Positions 1 through 6,497 of a DNA stretch of 11,266 nucleotides are shown in pieces. The notes beneath the pieces are model-generated. The model made no database searches. It was not told the origin of the DNA and saw only the letters and a list, made by a program, of their open reading frames with translations. Position 1 is the stretch's first letter; every line of letters starts with the position of its first letter. The stretch is from Candidatus Shapirobacteria bacterium (GTDB taxonomy: Bacteria; Patescibacteriota; Microgenomatia; UBA12405), in contig JAPLYY010000073.1 in NCBI GenBank assembly GCA_026395315.1, positions 1-11,266 of the forward strand, written 5' to 3'. A program made the translations under genes and the position numbers.

Positions 1-193
1 AACCCTTTGTCACTTCGTGACATTTCCCTTGACAGGGCAACTTTTAAAAAGTATTTAATTTCTGAGTGAAGCTTCGGTTCAGACGAATCTCAGAAGATGC
101 GTAGTATTATCTAATAAATAGGGGCAAAAGTCTACATACAAAACCCGAAGGGTGCCCTGTCAAGGGAAAGGTGGTACGCAGTACCAAAGGGTT
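1..193. repeat. MITE-like element with ~40-bp inverted ends, no gene
   Basis: The first ~40 bases and bases 151-193 are inverted copies of one unit. Both carry AACCCTTTG at the outer edge, then a small hairpin, then TTTCCCTTGACAGGGCA (23-39; complement at 153-169). The hairpins occupy the same place but differ in sequence: TGTCAC/GTGACA (8-22) against TGGTAC/GTACCA (172-186), each fully paired, so the stem is conserved while its bases are not. The interior (45-150) has a 7-bp pairing TTCTGAG/CTCAGAA (60-66 with 89-95) and no convincing ORF. The right end abuts the nusG stop codon. The left end may continue outside the window. The same 16-base core recurs inside nrdJ (4707-4722). I infer a non-autonomous mobile or REP-like element; no transposase is visible. 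Confidence 0.6.
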
Positions 194-789
194 TAAATTT
201 CTTTGGTAATTTGTAAAAAGTCGAGCTCGACGGGGGTTTCGCGTTCGAAAAAGGAAACGAGAACGCGGACTTTACCTTTTTCGGTGTCAATGGTATCAAT
301 AGTGCCGATAAAGTCGTTAAATGGTCCGTTAATAATTTTGACGACGTCACCCTGAGAATAGGGAGCCTGGAATTTGGGTTTGTCTTCTTCGGTGGTTTTT
401 AAGATCTGGTCAACTTCTGATTGAGAAATAGGGGTAGGTTTGTTGTCAATACCAATAAAACCGGTGACACCCTGGGTAGTGCGGACGGTAATCCAGGAAT
501 CATCGTCGAGAACCATTTGGATAATGACATAACCGGGAAAGGTTTTTTCCTGGGTTTTAACTTTGTTACCACGGCGGATAATCATTTTGGATTGGATGGG
601 AACGATGGCCTGAAAAATTTTGTCTTCCAAATTCATGGTGCGGATGCGGGTTTGAAGGGCGTCAATGACTTTGTATTCGTGGCCGGAGTAAGTGTTGATG
701 ACATACCACATGGCGTCGATGGTGGGTTCGAGAGGCGAGAGTTTAAATAAAAACTCTTTTTTTTTGGTTTTAGTAGAATTATTTGGCAT
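193..789 (-). CDS. nusG: Transcription termination/antitermination factor NusG
   Basis: NusG binds RNA polymerase and couples it to Rho or to the leading ribosome. The NGN domain begins at WYVINTYSGHEYKV, contains the conserved FPGYVIIQM and VRTTQGVTGFIG segments, and is followed by a C-terminal KOW domain beginning near GDVVKIINGPFNDFIGTI. With the ATG at 789 the protein is 198 residues and carries a ~26-residue lysine/serine-rich, probably disordered leader. This start overlaps the secE stop by 11 bases, which suits translational coupling. The alternative ATG at 711 (MWYV...) gives a 172-residue protein closer to the minimal family length. Neither start has a Shine-Dalgarno site. Longer in-frame extension to 891 lies inside secE and is not credible. 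The product is sure; the start is not. Confidence 0.93.
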   Translation of the reverse strand: MPNNSTKTKKKEFLFKLSPLEPTIDAMWYVINTYSGHEYKVIDALQTRIRTMNLEDKIFQAIVPIQSKMIIRRGNKVKTQEKTFPGYVIIQMVLDDDSWITVRTTQGVTGFIGIDNKPTPISQSEVDQILKTTEEDKPKFQAPYSQGDVVKIINGPFNDFIGTIDTIDTEKGKVRVLVSFFERETPVELDFLQITKEI

Positions 790-1030
790 TGGTTGGTTTA
801 AGGGTAGGTAATAATGTTTGATTAATAGTGGGCACTGCCGGTTTGGTAACTTGGCCAAAATAGGCGATGCCTTGGGTAAATAAGTAATCAAAGCTCCCCA
901 AAATCAGGGAGACGATAATGGAGATTGATATTACCACAACTGTCAGGTTAATTAAAGATTCGCGTTTGGGCCAGGTAATGTTTTTAAATTCGGCCCTGAC
1001 TTCCTGAAAAAACTTAATAACTTGGTGCAT
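779..1030 (-). CDS. secE: Preprotein translocase subunit SecE
   Basis: SecE is the small essential subunit that clamps SecY in the Sec translocase of the cytoplasmic membrane. This 83-residue protein has the bacterial single-span layout: an amphipathic N-terminal helix (VIKFFQEVRAEFKN), the conserved ITWPKRESL hinge, and one membrane span at about residues 28-50. A ~30-residue tail rich in Thr and Pro follows the span. The ATG at 1030 is chosen because the helix begins right after it and a TGCTATAAT extended -10 box ends seven bases upstream, leaving essentially no leader. An in-frame extension to 1141 would run into that promoter and into the divergent gene. secE followed by nusG is the classic bacterial order and the two overlap slightly. 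Confidence 0.92.
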   Translation of the reverse strand: MHQVIKFFQEVRAEFKNITWPKRESLINLTVVVISISIIVSLILGSFDYLFTQGIAYFGQVTKPAVPTINQTLLPTLKPTNAK

Positions 1031-1036
1031 GAGGGT

Positions 1037-1045
1037 ATTATAGCA
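1037..1045 (-). promoter_or_regulatory. Extended -10 promoter of secE-nusG, leaderless
   Basis: On the minus strand the sequence is TGCTATAAT, a perfect extended -10 (TGnTATAAT). It ends six bases before the secE ATG at 1030, so the expected start point falls on or next to the A of the ATG. No clear TTGACA is present upstream; TTCGTT or TTTCGT lies at roughly the right distance. The promoter position is the main argument for the short secE start. Confidence 0.65.
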
Positions 1046-1082
1046 GTCTGGGTTCAGGAACGAAACGAATGATTGCTTGGTG

Positions 1083-1088
1083 TATAAA
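1083..1088 (+). promoter_or_regulatory. Possible -10 box of the caspase-like gene
   Basis: TATAAA lies five bases before the ATG at 1094, again placing the expected transcription start on the start codon. A TG pair directly precedes it, but without the usual one-base gap of an extended -10. No good -35 hexamer is seen. With the secE promoter it would form a compact divergent control region between 1030 and 1094. Confidence 0.4.
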
Positions 1089-1093
1089 TAAGT

Positions 1094-2992
1094 ATGGGAG
1101 AAAGAGTTGAGGGGAGTCCTGTAGAGAAAAGAATAGAACAAAATAAGGTTATCGCGAAACTTGCGATTAACAGGGCCTCGGAATATCTAGAAGAACATAA
1201 TGGTTCTCTGAGAGTTGACCTGGGAATAAATCTGTGGTTGAAGACTAAGCAGATTGATAACGTGGTAGGTACCGGAGATACGGGTTTAATTAGAGATTTA
1301 GCATCGATGTGTGAAAAAACCAGACCGTTAACTTACGAAAGAGAGCTACTCGAAGGAATGGTAAACAGATATATTGGTGCCTTGGGTGAAAATATAAACA
1401 ATCGAGATTCGGTATTGTGTCTATTGAATTTGTATGAAAGGGGGACTAAGGTTCAAAAATTACGTTCCACGGAGATTCTTGACCGAAATTTTGATCAACT
1501 TGAGGCAATGAGCCAAATGAGCGAGCATGTTCATTTATCGATGTGGAATTACCGGCTAGGTCGCTCCTTGATGGACGATGAAATTGGAAGAAAATATAGA
1601 GATAAGACGTCGAGGTATTATTATATCCCCGGAGGGTTTGAGGAACTTATTACCGGCATTAGTAATCCAAAAACTATGGATAGGGGGGCGGTGAGGGAGC
1701 AGGTAGAAGGAATGGCTGTAGCTTTGGGATTGGACAGGAAAATGACCAGTGACATGGTTAATTCCTGGCTAACTTTAAGGTGGGAGAGACCGGAGATAAA
1801 AGAAGATTTACTAGAGCAAATTGTTAAAAAAAATATGATGAATTTAATTGAATTGAAGAACAGTATGGGTGTGGGGTGGATAACCAGGCTGTATCGGGAT
1901 TATGGAATTACCCATTTTGGGAGATATACTGTTGAATTATTGAAAAAACAGGTGAAGGAGGAAGATGAGGACAGACCTTATGGAATTTGTTTATCTGCAT
2001 ATGGTGATTGGAACGGAGCCTTATATGACGAAAACTCAAAAAAAATAAATAACATGTTGGTTAATTCTGCAGACAAACTTGGCTATACTGTCAAGTTTGT
2101 TGAAGCGAGAAGCAAAGCAACAGTAGTGAGGAGAATCAGGGAACTGGCAAGAAAGTTTCCAACACAAAAAATTGCATTTAAATTGGTTGACGGACATGGA
2201 CAGGCAGATAGGGTTCTTTTGGGACTCGGTACGGAAGAAGAGGATTCCCTGTCTGTTAATGATCTGAAAAAAGAGTCGGCCGGAAAAATGAAACAGTTTT
2301 ATACCGATAATTGTCCGACTTTGTTTGATGCCTGTAGTACCGGTTTGGAAATTGGACCGGCATATAGCAGTGGTAGTGGTTATTCTATGTCACCCGATAA
2401 ACCGGGATGTTTGACATGGTTGGAATTGGGACGAGACACAGAGGGAAATTTATTTTTTGATGGAGCGTATGTATCCCCCGGTAAGGAAAGACCGAAAACG
2501 GTAATATTTTTTAATGGTGGTAACGCGGAGGAAAGATTAGAAAAGGAAAAACATAAATTAGGGGAAATTTCTTACCAAGAACTTTTAAAGGATAGGAAGG
2601 CGCTGGAAGCTTCATGGAGGGACCCATCAACCCTGTTATACATCTTGAAGCGGGAAAAGTTAGATCCGTTGAAAAAATCATTAGAAAATAAATATGGAGT
2701 TGGGAAAAAAATAGTGATCGAATCGGGTTTTGAGGGTGACGATAAAGATGTTGGTAAGAGGAGAATGGAATTGGATTTGGACGGGGAGACATCAGATGCT
2801 GATTGGGGGACGGGTTTTTTGGAAGATATAGGGAGCGACTGTAGATATCAATATAAGAAGCTAAAAGACGAACGGGATAAGTTTTGGCCGGAGATCAGGG
2901 TAATAGATATAAGGGAAAGTGGAGAGGAGGTAATTGTTGACAGATATAAAATTAATATGAGTAACTTATGGCCGGAGAATGTTGACGGCTAG
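1094..2992 (+). CDS. Caspase-like (clan CD) cysteine peptidase domain protein
   Basis: The 632-residue protein has no signal peptide or membrane span and should be cytoplasmic. Residues 1 to ~290 are charged and probably helical, and I recognise no domain there. Residues ~300-440 read as a caspase/hemoglobinase fold: a strand with GDWNGALYDENSKKINNML, then GYTVKFVEARSKATVVRRIREL, then a hydrophobic strand ending in VDGHG with candidate catalytic His368, and a second strand ending in LFDACSTG with candidate nucleophile Cys414. The 46-residue His-Cys spacing and the hydrophobic strands before each residue match clan CD peptidases. YSMSPDKPG shortly after resembles the segment that follows CSTG in related bacterial proteins. 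Residues ~440-632 are charged and unassigned. It is divergent from secE and stands alone. Activity and substrate are inferred only; the exact family (C14, C25, C80 or a new one) is not resolved. Confidence 0.7.
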   Translation: MGERVEGSPVEKRIEQNKVIAKLAINRASEYLEEHNGSLRVDLGINLWLKTKQIDNVVGTGDTGLIRDLASMCEKTRPLTYERELLEGMVNRYIGALGENINNRDSVLCLLNLYERGTKVQKLRSTEILDRNFDQLEAMSQMSEHVHLSMWNYRLGRSLMDDEIGRKYRDKTSRYYYIPGGFEELITGISNPKTMDRGAVREQVEGMAVALGLDRKMTSDMVNSWLTLRWERPEIKEDLLEQIVKKNMMNLIELKNSMGVGWITRLYRDYGITHFGRYTVELLKKQVKEEDEDRPYGICLSAYGDWNGALYDENSKKINNMLVNSADKLGYTVKFVEARSKATVVRRIRELARKFPTQKIAFKLVDGHGQADRVLLGLGTEEEDSLSVNDLKKESAGKMKQFYTDNCPTLFDACSTGLEIGPAYSSGSGYSMSPDKPGCLTWLELGRDTEGNLFFDGAYVSPGKERPKTVIFFNGGNAEERLEKEKHKLGEISYQELLKDRKALEASWRDPSTLLYILKREKLDPLKKSLENKYGVGKKIVIESGFEGDDKDVGKRRMELDLDGETSDADWGTGFLEDIGSDCRYQYKKLKDERDKFWPEIRVIDIRESGEEVIVDRYKINMSNLWPENVDG

Positions 2993-3019
2993 TATAGTTG
3001 TTTCGTTCATCTCACAATA

Positions 3020-3030
3020 ACCGTAACGGT
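3020..3030. promoter_or_regulatory. Small palindrome ACCGTAACGGT, possible operator
   Basis: ACCGT and ACGGT form a perfect 5-bp dyad around one central base in the 116-base gap between the caspase-like gene and nrdR. It lies about 35 bases upstream of the nrdR -35 hexamer. It does not match the NrdR box consensus that I know, and an 11-base dyad can occur by chance. Confidence 0.2.
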
Positions 3031-3064
3031 AAAATTTGATTACCTCTGTGCTATTTCTTTGGGC

Positions 3065-3094
3065 TTGACGGACACTAGAGGTGGAGGATAAGAT
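3065..3094 (+). promoter_or_regulatory. Promoter of the nrdR-nrdJ block
   Basis: TTGACG (3065-3070) matches five of six bases of the -35 consensus. With an 18-base spacer it is followed by TAAGAT (3089-3094), a four-of-six -10. The predicted start near 3101 leaves a leader of about eight bases before the nrdR ATG. No convincing NrdR box pair was found here. Confidence 0.45.
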
Positions 3095-3108
3095 GAAGAA
3101 CAAACACT

Positions 3109-3552
3109 ATGAAATGTCCTTATTGTGCTTTTGATGAATCAAACGTCCTGGAATCACGGGATGCCCTGGAGGGGAAGGCTACCCGGCGGCGACGGGTGTG
3201 CGTTAAGTGCGATAAGCGGTTTACCACCTATGAACGGGTGGAAAACATTGAAATTAAAGTGGTTAAGAAAGACGGACGGGTGGAGGAATACCAGCGGGCC
3301 AAGCTGGAACGATGTTTTGAAAAAGCCTGCTGGAAATTGAGTGCGGAAGAACGGGGTAAGTTGATTGATCAGATTGAAATGAAGTTGTTAAATTACGAAA
3401 GTGTGGAAGTACCGTCAAAAGAAATCGGCCGGCTGGTAATGGAGACTTTAAAACATGTCGACCAGATGGCATATGTTCGATTTGCTACGGTCTATATGGA
3501 TATTAAAAATATTGGTGAATTTAAAAAAATAATTAATAATTTAAAAATTTAA
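3109..3552 (+). CDS. nrdR: Transcriptional repressor NrdR
   Basis: NrdR senses ATP/dATP and represses ribonucleotide reductase genes. The 147-residue protein has the normal family length and order. A zinc ribbon comes first, with Cys3-x-x-Cys6 and Cys31-x-x-Cys34, enclosing the hallmark RRRRVCVKCDKRFTTYERVE that forms the DNA-binding surface. An ATP-cone of about 90 residues follows (roughly 48-138), including VVKKDGRVEEYQRAKL and VRFATVYMDIKNIGEF. The ATG at 3109 is fixed by the family start M-K-C-P-Y-C. It lies 39 bases upstream of nrdJ on the same strand, so the two are probably cotranscribed and NrdR should control its own operon. No Shine-Dalgarno site is close to the ATG; the purine run at 3078-3093 is too far upstream. 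Confidence 0.96.
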   Translation: MKCPYCAFDESNVLESRDALEGKATRRRRVCVKCDKRFTTYERVENIEIKVVKKDGRVEEYQRAKLERCFEKACWKLSAEERGKLIDQIEMKLLNYESVEVPSKEIGRLVMETLKHVDQMAYVRFATVYMDIKNIGEFKKIINNLKI

Positions 3553-3558
3553 AACAAA

Positions 3559-3592
3559 GCCGCCTTCGCAAGAAGCTACGGCGAGCCGAAGA
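3559..3592 (+). repeat. 34-base dispersed repeat, copy A, at the nrdJ start
   Basis: This segment aligns without gaps to 5590-5623 inside nrdJ, both starting GCCGCCT and ending GCCGAAGA with a shared GCTAYGGCG core. It fills almost the whole nrdR-nrdJ spacer, and its last base is the A of the nrdJ ATG. CTTCG near its start can pair with CGAAG near its end. It replaces any normal ribosome binding site for nrdJ. It is of the type of short dispersed repeat seen many times in CPR genomes; that statement comes from recall, not from a search. Confidence 0.6.
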
Positions 3593-6138
3593 TGGATGAT
3601 GTCGTTCAAAGAACCGCTAACGTAGTCAATAAATCGGATTTGATTGAACCCCAACTATCGGACAATGCCAAATATGTGACTGAATCGAGGTATGGATTGA
3701 AAAACGATAAAGGGGAACTGCTGGAAACGGTGAAAGATATTTTCTGGCGGGTGGCGTATAGCCTGGCATTGGGAGACAAACAATTCGGTAAGAGCGACGA
3801 GGAGGTCAAAAAACAGGCGATAGTATTTTATGAGATGTTGGCTAAACAAAAATTCTGCCCAAATACGCCCTGTTTAGTTAATGCCGGCAAAGATCATCAA
3901 CAGTTGTCGGCTTGTTTTGTCCTGCCGATTGAGGATTCAATGAATTCAATTTTGGAAACGATGTCGGATATGGCCAAGATTCATAAAAGCGGTGGGGGAA
4001 CCGGGTTTTCATTTTCTAAATTGCGACCATATGGTGATTATATTAAAACTTCCGGAGGGACGACAGTTGGTCCGGTTAGTTTTATGCAGGCTTACAATGA
4101 TGTAACGGCCCAAATCAAACAGGGCGGAGTGCGGCGGGGGGCAAATATGGGGATGTTGTCGGTGCATCATCCGGACGTGTTGCGGTTTGCGGTGGTAAAG
4201 CTGGATGAATATTCTCTGACTAATTTCAATATTTCGTTGGCAATTACCAATACATTTATGGATCAAGTGGAAGTTGATAAAAAGTTTGTCAACGATGAGA
4301 CGATACCGGAAGAAGTAGTCGAGAAAATCAGGGCGGCCGAGGGAAATCGAGATGCGGACGCGAGATTGAGGGAAATTGAGGAACAAATGAAAAAGTTATA
4401 TGCTTGGGCGGAGGCGACAAACGAGAATGAAGGGTATGAATTAATTAGTCCGAGAGATGGTAGAGTGACGATGAAATTAAATGCTTATAAAGTATTTAAT
4501 TTAGTTACCCGGTTGGCGTGGCAATTTGGTGATCCGGGACTGGTGTTTATTGACCGGATGAATGAGCCGAGCAGCAACCCGGTGCCGGCTTTGGGAAAAA
4601 TTGAAGCGACTAACCCCTGTGGGGAACAGCCATTATTGCCTTATGACGCCTGTAATTTGGGAGGAATAAATTTATCGAATTTGGTTAAAACCCTTCCCCT
4701 GACCCCTTCCCTTGACAGGGCAGGGGAGGAAAAGTCTCCCTTGTTAAAGGGAGATTTAGAGGGATTGAGTTTTGATTGGCAAGAATTAACCCGATTAGTT
4801 TGGGAGGGGGTGCATTTTCTGGATAATATTGTTCAGGTAAACGATTTTCCGATTGTTAAAATCCGGGAGATGGTGGATAAGACCAGAAGAATTGGGCTGG
4901 GAGTAATGGGATTTGCTGATATGTTGTATAAATTGGGAGTAAGGTATGACTCGGTAGAGGGGGTGGCCTGGGCGGAAAAAGTGATGAAGTTTATTGCCGA
5001 TGAAGCCAAAAAAGCGACGGTGGAATTGGCCAAAACCAGGGGGGTGTTCCCGTCTTGGGAGATTTCAGTGTTTGCTAACACTGATTACAAACCGAGAAAC
5101 ATGGCATTAACGACAATTGCCCCGACGGGAACGACTTCGATGGTGATGGATGCCTCTTCGGGAATTGAGCCGGTGTTTTCACTGGGTTATCAAAAGAATA
5201 CGGTTGAAGGCAAAGTGTTGTACATGATGAATCCGGTATTTGTGGCAGAGTTGAAAAAAAGAAATTTATATTCGGAAGAGCTGTTGGATAAAATTGTTAA
5301 GAATGGGGGGAGGCTAGAGGGGATTAAAGTGCCGGAGGATTTAAAAAATGTTTACAAGACGGCATTGGAAATCATCCCCGAGTGGCATATTAAAATACAG
5401 GCGGCATTTCAAAAATATACTGACAATGCGGTGTCAAAGACAATTAATTTTCCCGAAGAAGCAACCGTGGAAGAGGTTAGAAACGCTTATAAATTGGCGT
5501 ATTTTTTGGGGACTAAAGGTATTACAATATATCGAAGTGGGTCAAGGGAAAAAGAAGTGATACAGACTGTAAAAAATGATGCGTCAACAGCCGCCTCCGC
5601 CGAAGGCTATGGCGTGCCGAAGAAGAAAAAGACGCCGGAGGCGGCGAGGGGGATAAGATTACGAAAGGCTTGCGATGCAGGAAAAGTGTATACTTCGGTG
5701 TTTTTTGAAGAAGGCAACGGGCCAGTGGAAGTGTTTGTGGCTTTGGGAAAATCGGGAGGTTATATGGCCGGGTCGGCGGAGGTGACCGGAAGATTGGCCT
5801 CGTTGGCGTTGAAATATGGAGCGACCTTGGAAGAAGTGGCCGAGGATTTGGTAGGGATTGCCTGCGGACAGAGGATGGGGTTAGGAAACAACACGGTTTT
5901 GAGTCTGTTTGATGCAGTGGGAAAGTCTTTATTGGAAATTTCTAAAGGCGAGCAATTGAATTTATTTAAGGAAGAGAGAACACCAATGGAAAAAAAATTT
6001 TTAGAGGAAGTGAGAAATAAACAGGTGGAGGGGGAGAGCAAATTTTCGTCGTGTCCTGATTGTGGCAGCCCGTTGTATGCTGAAGAAGGCTGTTTTAAAT
6101 GTTCAAATGCGTTTTGCGGATATAGTAAATGCAGTTAA
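3592..6138 (+). CDS. nrdJ: Adenosylcobalamin-dependent ribonucleotide reductase, class II
   Basis: NrdJ reduces ribonucleotides to deoxyribonucleotides with a thiyl radical made by homolysis of adenosylcobalamin, independent of oxygen. The 848-residue protein has the conserved RNR N-terminal segment, redox Cys108 (LSACFVLP), the active-site N341-P-C343-G-E345 with thiyl Cys343, Cys354 in DACNLGGINLS, and the phosphate-binding APTGTTSMV. A TSCPD-type domain (about 688-770) and a C-terminal zinc ribbon (Cys821, 824, 834, 837, 842, 847, ending GYSKCS) complete it. There is no N-terminal ATP-cone. Three stretches look inserted: ~233-281 (charged, coiled-coil-like), ~366-391 and 667-687; the last two are encoded by dispersed repeats kept in frame. 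The catalytic motifs are intact, so it should be functional. The ATG at 3592 lies just before the first conserved block. Confidence 0.96.
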   Translation: MDDVVQRTANVVNKSDLIEPQLSDNAKYVTESRYGLKNDKGELLETVKDIFWRVAYSLALGDKQFGKSDEEVKKQAIVFYEMLAKQKFCPNTPCLVNAGKDHQQLSACFVLPIEDSMNSILETMSDMAKIHKSGGGTGFSFSKLRPYGDYIKTSGGTTVGPVSFMQAYNDVTAQIKQGGVRRGANMGMLSVHHPDVLRFAVVKLDEYSLTNFNISLAITNTFMDQVEVDKKFVNDETIPEEVVEKIRAAEGNRDADARLREIEEQMKKLYAWAEATNENEGYELISPRDGRVTMKLNAYKVFNLVTRLAWQFGDPGLVFIDRMNEPSSNPVPALGKIEATNPCGEQPLLPYDACNLGGINLSNLVKTLPLTPSLDRAGEEKSPLLKGDLEGLSFDWQELTRLVWEGVHFLDNIVQVNDFPIVKIREMVDKTRRIGLGVMGFADMLYKLGVRYDSVEGVAWAEKVMKFIADEAKKATVELAKTRGVFPSWEISVFANTDYKPRNMALTTIAPTGTTSMVMDASSGIEPVFSLGYQKNTVEGKVLYMMNPVFVAELKKRNLYSEELLDKIVKNGGRLEGIKVPEDLKNVYKTALEIIPEWHIKIQAAFQKYTDNAVSKTINFPEEATVEEVRNAYKLAYFLGTKGITIYRSGSREKEVIQTVKNDASTAASAEGYGVPKKKKTPEAARGIRLRKACDAGKVYTSVFFEEGNGPVEVFVALGKSGGYMAGSAEVTGRLASLALKYGATLEEVAEDLVGIACGQRMGLGNNTVLSLFDAVGKSLLEISKGEQLNLFKEERTPMEKKFLEEVRNKQVEGESKFSSCPDCGSPLYAEEGCFKCSNAFCGYSKCS
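4687..4767 (+). repeat. Dispersed hairpin repeat inserted in frame in nrdJ
   Basis: This ~80-base segment begins AAAACCCTTCCCCTGACCCC, contains TTCCCTTGACAGGGCA (4707-4722, the same 16 bases as in the element at 1-193), and ends with TCTCCCTT/AAGGGAGA, an 8-bp hairpin near 4735-4754. CCCCTG and CAGGGG also pair around the core. It is read as residues ~366-391 (TLPLTPSLDRAGEEKSPLLK then GDLEG), between the conserved NLGGINLSNLV and the WEGVHFLDN helix, where class II enzymes normally have only a short link. Confidence 0.65.
5590..5645 (+). repeat. Dispersed repeat copy B, in frame in nrdJ linker
   Basis: The first 34 bases match copy A at 3559-3592. Here they are followed by a reverse copy of the outer ten bases: GCCGCCTCCG (5590-5599) pairs perfectly with CGGAGGCGGC (5636-5645). 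The unit is translated as residues 667-685 (AASAEGYGVPKKKKTPEAA) between the catalytic barrel and the TSCPD domain, a place likely to tolerate a flexible linker. Confidence 0.65.
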
Positions 6139-6145
6139 AATATAT

Positions 6146-6182
6146 AATCAGTAGAGACGTTCTGCGGAACGTCTCTACAAAA
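6146..6182. repeat. 37-base hairpin repeat, copy 1
   Basis: GTAGAGACGTTC (6151-6162) pairs with GAACGTCTCTAC (6167-6178) as a perfect 12-bp stem with a TGCG loop, preceded by AATCA and followed by an A run. It lies eight bases after the nrdJ stop. There is no T tract after the stem on either strand, so it is not a clear intrinsic terminator, though it could protect or punctuate the transcript. Confidence 0.75.
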
Positions 6183-6201
6183 ATATAAATTAAGAAATAA
6201 A

Positions 6202-6447
6202 ATGCCTGAAGAAATAGAATTATCAGAGAAAGCGATGACTTTAGTAGTTGGTGGAGAATATGAACATTACAGTGGTAAAAGATACGATTTAATTGGGGTA
6301 GCGCATCACAGCGAGGATTTAAATGAGCTGGTTGTCTATAGGGCAAAATACGGAGAAAATTTATTGTGGGTTAGACCTTTGGAAATGTTTTTAGAAAACG
6401 TGGAGATTGATGGAGTTGTTAAACCAAGGTTTAAATTAGTTGAATAA
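6202..6447 (+). CDS. DUF1653 family small protein
   Basis: The 81-residue protein matches the DUF1653 pattern: GGEYEHYSGKRYDLIGVAHHSEDLNELVVYRA, then a WVRPLEMFLENV segment and a final PRFKLV. The family is a small beta-rich domain of unknown function, widespread in bacteria. The protein has no cysteines, signal or membrane span and should be cytoplasmic. The ATG at 6202 gives a short acidic leader before the domain; ATG at 6235 is the alternative. No Shine-Dalgarno site is present. The gene lies between nrdJ and the adenosyltransferase and is bracketed on both sides by near-identical hairpin repeats, which raises the possibility that the gene arrived or moves as a small cassette. A role in B12 or nucleotide metabolism is suggested by position only. 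Confidence 0.85.
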   Translation: MPEEIELSEKAMTLVVGGEYEHYSGKRYDLIGVAHHSEDLNELVVYRAKYGENLLWVRPLEMFLENVEIDGVVKPRFKLVE

Positions 6448-6449
6448 AA

Positions 6450-6486
6450 AATCAGTAGAGATGTTCTGTGGAACGTCTCTACAAAA
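6450..6486. repeat. 37-base hairpin repeat, copy 2
   Basis: A direct copy of the unit at 6146-6182, starting 304 bases later, with two C-to-T differences. One turns a G-C pair of the stem into G-T, the other is in the loop. The stem is GTAGAGATGTTC (6455-6466) with GAACGTCTCTAC (6471-6482). It sits directly before the adenosyltransferase start and contains an upstream in-frame ATG at 6468 that I reject as a start. Confidence 0.75.
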
Positions 6487-6497
6487 CAAAAATATTT

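Noticed and set aside
421..750. 109-codon plus-strand open frame
   Set aside because: It lies fully opposite the well-supported nusG gene and has no family resemblance.
1031..1141. N-terminal extension of SecE to 1141
   Set aside because: It would cross the extended -10 box and the divergent gene start, and the added residues do not look like SecE.
3071..3090. NrdR box upstream of nrdR (ACACTA followed by a purine-rich stretch)
   Set aside because: Only a half-match to the ACACWATATATWGTGT consensus and no second box at helical spacing.
6151..6178. Strong 12-bp hairpin as an intrinsic terminator of nrdJ
   Set aside because: No T tract follows on either strand and a direct copy occurs 304 bases on, so it is better read as a dispersed repeat.
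6146..6486. CRISPR array
   Set aside because: Only two copies, separated by a whole gene, with no regular spacers and no cas genes.
6468..6497. Earlier in-frame ATG for the adenosyltransferase
   Set aside because: It lies inside the hairpin repeat, and the family N-terminus begins at the ATG at 6498.
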